Assembly (NCBI GenBank): GCA_006226375.1
Contig: SBHC01000079.1
Location: 62,001 to 126,000 of the forward strand
From: Deltaproteobacteria bacterium
GTDB lineage: Bacteria; Myxococcota_C; UBA6777
Length of the DNA: 64,000 bases
Reading direction: 5' to 3'
The position numbers and the translations under genes are program-made. Under the pieces are notes generated by a model. It had not been told where the DNA came from, did no database searches, and saw only the letters and a program-made list of their open reading frames with translations. Below, one piece after another: positions 25,394-33,342 of the stretch (its first letter is position 1; every line of letters starts with the position of its first letter).

Positions 25394-25596
25394 AATTCAC
25401 GTACTCCCTTCAGCCAATGGATTATCGTTCTACTGCATGAAGCATCCTAATCGCTGTACTGGATGGAAACAAGCCTGGTTTGGGAAAGGTCCGCCCAAGA
25501 CTCTCCATGCAAACGAAAGCCTTGCCTCTCGAAAAGCATGTGAGATACATTGGGCCTTACCCACCTCAAACCCAATGAGTGACTGACGCAAACAGA

Positions 25597-28002
25597 ATGA
25601 TTGGGACCTACACACCATTTCCGGCCGAGCTTGTGGCCGAACTTGATGAGTTGACGTACCGACGTCACCGCCACCAGACCAACCACTCGGTATCCTTTAC
25701 GTCGAGTGACGACCAACGAATCCGCGAAATCGTTATGGCGTTGTGGAAGTTTGCCAAGCCACGGGCGGGTGATATCGTGGCTGGGGCAGAGCTGCGCGAA
25801 GTGTTGGGCAAAGGTTCATTCGGTACAGTGTGGAAGTCCTACCATGCTGAGACGCAGAGCTGGCGAGCGGTCAAGATCTTCGACAGCGACCGGCTCGGCG
25901 ACGGACTGGCAGTCCACTTGTTTCGTCGCGGCGTCACAGCCATGTTGCATCTCCGTGAGGAGTTGGAGCAGCGCCAAAGCCCTATCGACCCGGATATCTC
26001 TGAAGGGATCGTGCGAATCAGGGAGGTCGAAGAGAACCGCTTGGCCTTTGCGATGGACCTGATTCCTGGACACGACCTTTCCTATGGATACTCCCACGGA
26101 TTGTCGCTGGAGAAAAAGCTTGGTTTGTTTCGTCGCATCGCCAAGTCCGTTCACTTTGCTCACACGCGCCGTGAAGCCATCGTCCACCGTGACATCAAGC
26201 CCCAAAACATCGTGATGAACGGTGATGTCCCGGTTCTCACCGACTTTGACATCGCGGACATGGCTTCCGCCCGAACGCTTTCACGTCGAGCGGTCGGGGG
26301 CGCGCTCGCCTACGCTGCTCCTGAGCAGCTGCTGGAAGAGACGCAGCGCTTGGAGTTTCGATCTGACATTTATAGCCTGGGTCGGCTCCTCCACTTTTTG
26401 TTGTTGGAGCAAGAACCCCCTTTGCTGATCGAGAAAATCCCGGTGCTTTCGGACCTGAGCATTTATCCCGAAGGGCTGGTGAAAATTGTTCGGAAGTGCA
26501 CACACCGAGAATTGCAACCTCGTTATGCTTCCGTTCAGGAACTCCTCGACGACCTCGACCAGTACAAACAAAGCGACAAGGTTGGAGCGTACGGTCCAGC
26601 TCCGCTCACAGCACAAAAGCACTGGGAAGCAGCCAACCAAAAAGCCAGGCTCAGTAGCTTTCAAGAAGCCATTCATTCTGGGGAACAAGCCCTCTTGTAC
26701 CTCGACGCAGGTCAATCAGCCCAGCATGAAGATTGGTCCAAGCATCTTCTTTGGTGGAAGTTCCGCAGCGGCTCCTACCACCTCGCCCTCCCCCTCCTCC
26801 GCCAATGGCTGTACCGCCTTCGTATGCTCTGGTTGACTCTTGCCTTGTTGCTTGTTGTCGCGATGTTTGCAAAGCAATCGTCCAAGGCAATAACCTCCCA
26901 ACGGGATACCACCTTTGAGGCGAAGTTGGTTCAACTGCTTCAAGATCGCAGCCCCAAACAAAGCGAGTTTTATACAGCCATCAGTTACTTCCAAAGCACC
27001 CAAGAACGAGAGAAACAAGCCCAAAAGCGACTGTTCAAGTTGCTGTTGCAGTTGCAAGGCCGACAAGTGTGTCAGGTGCTTCGGGGTCTTTATTTTCTTA
27101 GCCCAATCACAAGCAACCTACGAATAGGCAACAACTCTATCAAGTACAGGGCGCTCTTCCCCCAATGGCTCAAACGTCTGCCCCGAGGTCGGCGTTCCAT
27201 CCGCTCCCTCCAATGTCCTCCACAAACCCAACTCAATGGATTGGCGTGGTCATACATTGAAATGACCCAAGCGTCACTCGTCCAAGCCGACTTTTCGTAC
27301 ACACGAATGAAGCGAGTCTATTGGAAAAGCTCTGATTTGCGTCGTAGCTCCTTCAAGATGGCCAGCGTCGAGCGAAGCCAATTGGGACACAACAACTTTA
27401 AGTTTGCCCGTATGGATCTGGTTTCCTTGATAGGGAGTGACTTGTCAGGGAGCAACTTGTTTGGGGCCTCCCTCCGCTTTGCCGATCTACGTAACACCCT
27501 CCTGGACTACGTTCTGTTTACACTCGCCGACCTCAGAGACGCCAAACTGGCCGGAGCCCGTTTCAGTAACAATAGCTTAACAGGGACATTGCTTCGGGCC
27601 AGTACGGCGCGTCAGCTCAAGAGCGACGTACCGTATTGGAAGACAGGTGTTTGTTTCTCACAATATTTCTATGAGCCCTCTCTCGCAGATCAATGCCACC
27701 AGTGGCACCTCAAGCATTCGTACTTGCTGAAAAACTTGATGGTTCATCGTTGGACGCAGCACAACTACCCCGCTGGCTCATCTCCAACCCCCAAAAGCAA
27801 ACCACCACCGGGTTGCCCTTATCATTTGAGAGGTCCGATCCTCACGTTTCCACCGGGGCAATTGGAGAGAGAAGGACAGTGTCCCTGGCATCAAGAACCT
27901 CCAGCAACCCAACCCTCTCCTTCATCCTCAACGCAAGCAGTCCGTCGCCCCACATCCCAACGAAGTTCCAAACCTTCATCAGGCCCAAGCAAGCCCAGGT
28001 AG
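25597..28002 (+). CDS. Ser/Thr protein kinase with a membrane segment and pentapeptide repeats
   Basis: A protein of about 801 residues. The N-terminal kinase domain has the glycine loop GKGSFGTVW, the VK lysine at about 93, HRDIKPQN at about 197 and APEQLLEE. The metal motif is DFD (about 216), not DFG. A hydrophobic segment lies at about 409-425. Beyond it the chain is basic and, from about 557 to 668, forms pentapeptide repeats (A(D/N)Lxx: LVQADF, LRRSSF, LIGSDLSGSNLFGASLRFADL). A Pro/Ser-rich tail follows. The pentapeptide helix would be outside the cytoplasm and may be a ligand- or wall-binding part. ATG 25597 is uncertain; GTG 25579 is the alternative. Confidence 0.87.
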   Translation: MIGTYTPFPAELVAELDELTYRRHRHQTNHSVSFTSSDDQRIREIVMALWKFAKPRAGDIVAGAELREVLGKGSFGTVWKSYHAETQSWRAVKIFDSDRLGDGLAVHLFRRGVTAMLHLREELEQRQSPIDPDISEGIVRIREVEENRLAFAMDLIPGHDLSYGYSHGLSLEKKLGLFRRIAKSVHFAHTRREAIVHRDIKPQNIVMNGDVPVLTDFDIADMASARTLSRRAVGGALAYAAPEQLLEETQRLEFRSDIYSLGRLLHFLLLEQEPPLLIEKIPVLSDLSIYPEGLVKIVRKCTHRELQPRYASVQELLDDLDQYKQSDKVGAYGPAPLTAQKHWEAANQKARLSSFQEAIHSGEQALLYLDAGQSAQHEDWSKHLLWWKFRSGSYHLALPLLRQWLYRLRMLWLTLALLLVVAMFAKQSSKAITSQRDTTFEAKLVQLLQDRSPKQSEFYTAISYFQSTQEREKQAQKRLFKLLLQLQGRQVCQVLRGLYFLSPITSNLRIGNNSIKYRALFPQWLKRLPRGRRSIRSLQCPPQTQLNGLAWSYIEMTQASLVQADFSYTRMKRVYWKSSDLRRSSFKMASVERSQLGHNNFKFARMDLVSLIGSDLSGSNLFGASLRFADLRNTLLDYVLFTLADLRDAKLAGARFSNNSLTGTLLRASTARQLKSDVPYWKTGVCFSQYFYEPSLADQCHQWHLKHSYLLKNLMVHRWTQHNYPAGSSPTPKSKPPPGCPYHLRGPILTFPPGQLEREGQCPWHQEPPATQPSPSSSTQAVRRPTSQRSSKPSSGPSKPR

Positions 28003-28003
28003 C

Positions 28004-29599
28004 CTACCGACCTTTGAGGTGAACCTTGTTCTTTTTGAGGACCTCACATCCCGCCTTGTGCCCTAGCTGGCAGGCTTTTCGATACCATGGGATGGCCCGT
28101 TGGAAGTTCTGCTGCAAGGTCCGGCCGCGCTTGGTGAGTACCTTTTCCCAGTGGCACGATGTGACATCGCGAACAGAGCAGCCTTTGCGTAAAAAATACA
28201 TCAAATGATGCGTGTATTGGGCCGCATGGAAACAAGCCAGCCCGCTTTGCCCAACGCGGCAAATGTGTCGAAGTTGGTAACGTGAAAGACCATAGTCACC
28301 ACGCTGAATCGTCTTGATCGCGTCCAACATTCGGAATCCACCCAGATACCGCTTCTCCCAAGAAGACCACCTTCTAGGCTTTTTCCTCGAGCGAGGCTTG
28401 GGACTCGTTGCCCTCTTCGTTGAGCGAGGGAAAACTCCCGACTTCCACAGCAGCTGACCAAGCCATCCTCCACCAAAGACCAACACCGTCAACAAAACCA
28501 ACACACCCAACATTCGGGTGTTACCGGACAATAGCCGTTTATCAGCTGACGGATCGATGTGGACGGACTCTTCTGTCTGGGTAACAACCGTTGGCTCCCA
28601 TGAGCCGTTGCTTGCTCCAGAAGAAGGCGGAGCAGAAGAAGCGGAAGGTAATGGAGCTTGGGGAGCGGGAGGCTCCGTTCTGTCAAGGAACGCAGGACGA
28701 GGTTGAACCTTGTGGGCAGAGGCTGGAGCATCGTCTTCGGCGGTCTGCTCCAGGGTCAGGAGCAACGCTTCCCGAAACGCAGAGACATCCTCAAACCGGG
28801 CCGACGGCTTCTTCGCAAGACACTTTAAGAGCACAGGCCGAAGGGGTTCAGGAGCTTCCGTCGGTGGAGAGGGTTCCTGGTTCATAATTTTGAGCGCCAA
28901 ATGAGGCATTTTCCCCGAGAAGGGCAGCCGCAGCGTCATCAATTGGTACAACAACACACCCAAGCTGTAGATGTCGGAGCGGTGGTCAACATGCTTCGCC
29001 TCCTCAAACTGCTCAGGTGACATATAGTGCAAGGTCCCCATCATCACGCCAGAGCGGGTCATATCATCCGCTTCCAGTACCTTCACCAAGCCAAAGTCAT
29101 TGAGCTTAAGGAGCAGCTCTGCGCCTTTCCTCTGGAGCAAAATGTTGTGGGGTTTGATATCCCGATGGATTAAGCCCTGCCGATGTGCCTCTTCCAAACC
29201 GTCAAGGAGGGGAAGAAACAAGGAGCGAACCTCTCCAGCGGAACACGGAGCGGTTCGAGAGTTGAGCCACTGTTTGAGGTCACCTTGGTTGCACCACTCT
29301 TGCGCAAACCCAACGATGCCACGATCCTGTAGGAAGTCGAAAACTCGGACGATGTTTGGATGATTAAGGTGAAACTGGGAGCGCGCCTCCCGCAAGAACC
29401 GCTCACGATGTTCGTCCCTTCGGTAGTATTCGGAGCGAAGGACCTTAACCGCCACAGGCCCTTCAAGAACGGTGTGAGTTGCACGATACACCAAGGCCAT
29501 CCCGCCCTCACCGACGAGCTCTTCCACTCTGTATGTGTTTTGTAGGATCTGCCCTTCTAACCGGGCAGGATCCAAAGGAGAGGATGCATTCTCCATCAT
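28004..29599 (-). CDS. Ser/Thr protein kinase with a C-terminal Sel1-like region
   Basis: A protein of about 531 residues. The kinase domain (about 22-285) contains GEGGMALVYRA, VAVKVL, HRDIKPHN, DFGLVK and GTLHYMSPEQ, all intact. A Pro/Ala-rich linker leads to a membrane helix (about 368-390). The extracytoplasmic tail of about 140 residues has several Cys and ends with QNFQRAIPWYRKACQLGHKAGCEVL, a Sel1-type repeat. Such architecture suits a receptor kinase whose outer part binds protein or peptide ligands. ATG at 29599 or 29596 is preferred to the longer frame at 29686. It ends one base from the convergent kinase gene and follows the tandem GST gene by about 125 nt on the same strand. Confidence 0.88.
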   Translation of the reverse strand: MMENASSPLDPARLEGQILQNTYRVEELVGEGGMALVYRATHTVLEGPVAVKVLRSEYYRRDEHRERFLREARSQFHLNHPNIVRVFDFLQDRGIVGFAQEWCNQGDLKQWLNSRTAPCSAGEVRSLFLPLLDGLEEAHRQGLIHRDIKPHNILLQRKGAELLLKLNDFGLVKVLEADDMTRSGVMMGTLHYMSPEQFEEAKHVDHRSDIYSLGVLLYQLMTLRLPFSGKMPHLALKIMNQEPSPPTEAPEPLRPVLLKCLAKKPSARFEDVSAFREALLLTLEQTAEDDAPASAHKVQPRPAFLDRTEPPAPQAPLPSASSAPPSSGASNGSWEPTVVTQTEESVHIDPSADKRLLSGNTRMLGVLVLLTVLVFGGGWLGQLLWKSGVFPRSTKRATSPKPRSRKKPRRWSSWEKRYLGGFRMLDAIKTIQRGDYGLSRYQLRHICRVGQSGLACFHAAQYTHHLMYFLRKGCSVRDVTSCHWEKVLTKRGRTLQQNFQRAIPWYRKACQLGHKAGCEVLKKNKVHLKGR

Positions 29600-29723
29600 A
29601 CCCACAAATGCCTTCCCAAAAGCGAAAAGCTCCAGACCCTCAATTCGACATGAGCGCCGCTCATTCCAATGCAAAGAGAGACCCAACTATACCAGAATCG
29701 TCCCCCAACAAAACCCAAACCTT

Positions 29724-31412
29724 TCAGAACACAGGCATGGGCTGTTCCAGGTCAAAGGAAGGTCCCACAGGAACCATGTTGTTCCCGGTGCGTCCAAAGT
29801 ATCCCTGTCGGCAATGTTCCAGGTTCGAAGACTCCTGTACGCCGGGGATCTTCAACATGTCTTGAAACCAGCGGAACAAGCTCGGATACTCACGCAGCAT
29901 TTTATGGTTGAGCCGGAATCGTGTGTAGTAAACATGGTCGAAACGATACAGGGTAGGGAACAAGCGGATATCAGCTTCTGTCACCTGCTCACCACACAAA
30001 AACTTGTTCGCAAACAGCGCACACTCCAACCGCTCCATCGCAGCAAAGAAGTTTTGATAGCCAAGCTCGTAGGCCCCTTGTGTGGAAGCAAACCCGGCTT
30101 TGTAAGCCCCGTTGTTAATGTGCTGGTAAACAAATGCGTTCCACTCGTCAATCGAGGACTCCAGCTTGGGAGGTACAAGTTCAAGATCGGCGCTGGCCCA
30201 CTCGTTGAAGGCTCGATTGAGCATCCGTATGATCTCAGCGGATTCGTTGTTGACGATGGTTTGGGTTTGTTTGTCCCACAGCACGGGAACCGACTTTTCA
30301 GTGGAGCCGACACGCTCGTACAGTTCCTGAATGTAAGTGACACCGTTGACAGTATCAGGAGTACAACCCTCCACGGCAGGATTAAACTGCCAACCCCGCT
30401 TGGGATCGCGTCGGTAGTAGAGAACGTCCATGGAAATGACATCTTGCAAGCCCTTCACCTCACGGGTCAAAGCGACCCGATGACACCAGGGACAATTGTT
30501 GGCGATATAGAGGTGGTAGCGACCGGACTCGGCAGGATAGTCTGATGAACCATCATGAGTAATCCAGGAGCGATGGAGGCTTTGAGGACGGACCCACTCT
30601 CCCTTTGCGCGCTGCTTTCCTTGGGCTTCTTCCGTCCCAACCGATGAGTTGTCCTTCTCTTCAAACCCTTGGGCTCGATTGTGATAGAGGTTCAAGTTGG
30701 GCTCCCCACCCACTGGCACAATTCGCTTGGGATTGATTCGCTCTTCTTCCCAATAAAAGTGGGTCTTTATGTTTGAGAACTCAACGGTTTCAGCGGTCCG
30801 ACCTGACTGGTAAACATCCCGAAGGTAGGGAGACAAATTGCGATAGTGGACAATCCGTTTGGGGTTGCACTTGTACAAGCCATAGAACACAACATCAAAA
30901 CGAACCAACAAGGAAAACAGCCAGGCATCGGCAAGTCCTGGCGTCTCGGAACCTGAAAGAAAGCGTGTCGAGTCAAGAACGTCATCCAGAGCAGAGAGCG
31001 CAGCGCTGACGCCGTGATAGCCAGCTTTATACTCTTCCACCTTCGCAGCAAAGCCAGCGAGACGGAGAGACTCCCAAAGCTCCTTGTCAATCGTTTGCGA
31101 CCAGAGCTCTTCTTTCTCTGCAGGAGCCGGTACTTCAGGAAACAAATCACGCCAGCGCTGTGCAATATCATGGGTACCTTCAGCGAGCACGGCCTGGGTT
31201 GTAGAGTCCCACAATAGGGGCTGAGCGCTGTAAACATTTTGCCAAGCTTCACCAACAGGCTCAGGCGGCTTTTCATCCCAAAGAGGTGAGGCATCGCGCT
31301 GGGTCACACAGGAATGCCAGGCAACTTTTTGTTCCAAGCCCCACCAAAGGCGCAAGACAGCCAACCGATGTCCGGCAACATCGGCAAGATTTCCATACAC
31401 ATGATACCGCAT
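29724..31412 (-). CDS. Tandem Xi-class glutathione transferase (two glutathionyl-hydroquinone reductase halves)
   Basis: A protein of 562 residues composed of two homologous halves. The C-terminal half (about 265-562) is a full glutathionyl-hydroquinone reductase with the thioredoxin-fold motif NCPWCH (306-311), the NNESAEIIRML motif and the Xi-class RFDHVYY..FRLN tail. The N-terminal half (1-245) aligns in order but has GNLADVAGH (7-15) where the active Cys-Pro-Trp should be, so it lacks the catalytic cysteine. Xi-class enzymes reduce glutathionyl-hydroquinones. ATG at 31412 has GGAGG 9 nt upstream. A single-headed relative is at 60806. The first half may now be a structural or binding partner. 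Confidence 0.85.
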   Translation of the reverse strand: MRYHVYGNLADVAGHRLAVLRLWWGLEQKVAWHSCVTQRDASPLWDEKPPEPVGEAWQNVYSAQPLLWDSTTQAVLAEGTHDIAQRWRDLFPEVPAPAEKEELWSQTIDKELWESLRLAGFAAKVEEYKAGYHGVSAALSALDDVLDSTRFLSGSETPGLADAWLFSLLVRFDVVFYGLYKCNPKRIVHYRNLSPYLRDVYQSGRTAETVEFSNIKTHFYWEEERINPKRIVPVGGEPNLNLYHNRAQGFEEKDNSSVGTEEAQGKQRAKGEWVRPQSLHRSWITHDGSSDYPAESGRYHLYIANNCPWCHRVALTREVKGLQDVISMDVLYYRRDPKRGWQFNPAVEGCTPDTVNGVTYIQELYERVGSTEKSVPVLWDKQTQTIVNNESAEIIRMLNRAFNEWASADLELVPPKLESSIDEWNAFVYQHINNGAYKAGFASTQGAYELGYQNFFAAMERLECALFANKFLCGEQVTEADIRLFPTLYRFDHVYYTRFRLNHKMLREYPSLFRWFQDMLKIPGVQESSNLEHCRQGYFGRTGNNMVPVGPSFDLEQPMPVF

Positions 31413-31518
31413 CCCAGGTTCCTCCCTTTCCGGTGTCATCCCAAAAACAGTCACATCCCTGCTGTCGAGAATGAACGTGGAACACAAGAATTCATGATTC
31501 TATTCAGAGGATGCCGCT

Positions 31519-32784
31519 TTAGTTGGGGCGCCAGTAAATGTACTTGGCTGGAACGGAGACGATATCACGCTCCGGGTAGCGCATTGCAGAGAGAGAGCCG
31601 CCGAACACGCAGCCCTGATCCAGGTTGAGAGAATTGTTCACAAAGCGAGGATAGAGAACAGGCGTATGACCGTACACAACAAGAGGCCGACCAAAGTACT
31701 CTTGCGCCCAATCGCGTCGCATGGGTCGACCAAATTCGTCGGTCTCGCCGGTTACTTCGCCATACAAAGCAAACGCTCGGATACGCTGGGACATCCGACC
31801 ATGAAAGAACTCAGGAAGTCCCGCATGAGAGACCAGCACTTTGCCTCGATCCAGGAGCAGGTAGGGAGAGGAGTTCTCGTACATTTTCATGAAGCGACGA
31901 GTCAAGGTCTCGCGTTCCCGAACGTCAAGCATGTTGAGTTCGCCCACGGTAGTCTCTAGGCCGTGGTTGACCATCACCTTGTTTCCCCGCAGGTAACGGG
32001 CAAACTTGTCGCAGTGATTGCCAGGAACATAGAGGGCTTCCCCAGCCTCCACCATCGCAGAAGCGAGAGCCACCACCCGCAAACTCTGTGGTCCTCGATC
32101 CACGAGGTCACCAAGAAACACAGCGGTTCGTCCGCCTGGGTGAGCCCAGTGCTCTGCTCCCTCCACCTTGCCATACCCCAACTCACCAAGCAGTACGACA
32201 AGCTCGTCGTAGCAGCCATGCACATCCCCAATCATGTCAAAGGGGCCTTCTTTGTCGGAGTGAACGGCCAGAGGCTCTCGCAGCGGAAAGGGACCTTTGG
32301 TGCCAAATTGAGACAGCCGGTACACAGCCGTAAAGCCTTCTTGGGCAGCCAAGGACGACACCGTTTGCATCTGCTGGTGTTGCGATTGTAGCTGAAACTC
32401 TTCAGCTTCGGAGAGCTCTCCCAATCTTTCGCGACATTCCTCCAGAGTCTGGTCCATCAAGAACAGGTACACTGGCATTTGGTAATGGCGGGCGAGATGA
32501 ACAAGGTGGCGTCGCATCCGGCTCTGCAACGTCCGCGCATCCACCACGGTCATCTTGTTGGCTTGCAGCCGATGTTCCACCATCGAAAACAACAAGGATG
32601 TAGGGGCATTAGCGGTCTCATCAAGAGCTTCTTTGTCGAAGACCAAACGGGAGGCTTCACGGAAGGAGACAATCTCCGTATCGCGAAACCATCGACGGGC
32701 AAAGTGACTCTTGCCGCTCCCTGTTGGTCCACACAGCACCAGAAGACACTGTTCTTCCAAACGAAGAACATGTTGACTTGACAA
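31519..32784 (-). CDS. Pnkp-like polynucleotide kinase-phosphatase without the ligase domain
   Basis: A protein of 421 residues. The N-terminal P-loop kinase has GPTGSGKS (19-26) and VVDARTLQSRMRR, matching bacterial Pnkp. The C-terminal calcineurin-like phosphatase has GDVHGCYDEL (186-195), GDLVDRGP, GNHCDK, a VSHAGLPE His and GHTP. It ends right after the family phrase SAMRYPERDIVSVPA. Full-length Pnkp continues with an adenylyltransferase/ligase domain to about 850 residues; here a stop occurs 7 residues later, with no remnant seen downstream. Pnkp repairs cleaved RNA ends, adding 5' phosphate and removing 2',3'-cyclic phosphate. GNHC replaces the usual GNHD. The start is TTG at 32784 with GGAG upstream. 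No Hen1-like methyltransferase is adjacent. Confidence 0.87.
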   Translation of the reverse strand: MSSQHVLRLEEQCLLVLCGPTGSGKSHFARRWFRDTEIVSFREASRLVFDKEALDETANAPTSLLFSMVEHRLQANKMTVVDARTLQSRMRRHLVHLARHYQMPVYLFLMDQTLEECRERLGELSEAEEFQLQSQHQQMQTVSSLAAQEGFTAVYRLSQFGTKGPFPLREPLAVHSDKEGPFDMIGDVHGCYDELVVLLGELGYGKVEGAEHWAHPGGRTAVFLGDLVDRGPQSLRVVALASAMVEAGEALYVPGNHCDKFARYLRGNKVMVNHGLETTVGELNMLDVRERETLTRRFMKMYENSSPYLLLDRGKVLVSHAGLPEFFHGRMSQRIRAFALYGEVTGETDEFGRPMRRDWAQEYFGRPLVVYGHTPVLYPRFVNNSLNLDQGCVFGGSLSAMRYPERDIVSVPAKYIYWRPN

Positions 32785-32808
32785 ACCGCCGCTCCTCCAG
32801 CTCTGCCC

Positions 32809-33306
32809 TTAATATTCAGGCAGTTTCACCACAAACGATTGGACGATAGTGTTGAGGGTTTTTTCCCGTCCTCGAAAGGTATCATTGGGAGTCTTAATCC
32901 ACAAACGATATTTGTATTCCCCGACATCAACGAACACCAAGATCCAGACCGTGTCTTGTCCTTTTCCCTTGTCAGTACCGACCATTCGGAAGGCCTTGCG
33001 CTTTTGCACCTTCACCCAGGCCTCGTCATCGATCACAAAGTCGGCTTTTTCAATTTTGAACGCACGACGTTGGCTCTCCACAAAGCTTTCGAGGCTGGAG
33101 TCGTCACGGAATCGAGTGATATCGATGGAGTCCCCCACCTGGCTGACGATGGTGGTACCGACAGCCTTCCAGGCCTTGGGAACCGAAACGGTGTACCACA
33201 GATCCGGGTTGCGGAGAGTCCGAGTGTTGCAGCCGGAGACACCGGTCGCAAGAGCGAGAATTCCAACCAGAAGCAAGAGCGGGGAGAGAGCACGTTTCGG
33301 TTGCAC
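32809..33306 (-). CDS. Lipoprotein (PsbP-like fold possible)
   Basis: A protein of 165 residues. The signal peptide ends in a lipobox (GVSGC at about residue 26). The mature domain has the pattern YTVSVPKAWKAVG..., then alternating strands including RFRDDSSLESFVESQRRAF and the closing TLNTIVQSFVVK. This order resembles PsbP/DUF1795-type small domains that begin with a (Y/F)xVxxPxxW phrase, but the match is loose. GTG at 33306 has GAGG nearby. It lies 36 nt after the Q/G/R-repeat membrane protein and 24 nt before the Pnkp-like gene, so it looks like an operon member. Confidence 0.75.
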   Translation of the reverse strand: MQPKRALSPLLLLVGILALATGVSGCNTRTLRNPDLWYTVSVPKAWKAVGTTIVSQVGDSIDITRFRDDSSLESFVESQRRAFKIEKADFVIDDEAWVKVQKRKAFRMVGTDKGKGQDTVWILVFVDVGEYKYRLWIKTPNDTFRGREKTLNTIVQSFVVKLPEY

Positions 33307-33342
33307 AGGGTCACCTCATCTCAAATCAAGTGCAATGTGTCC

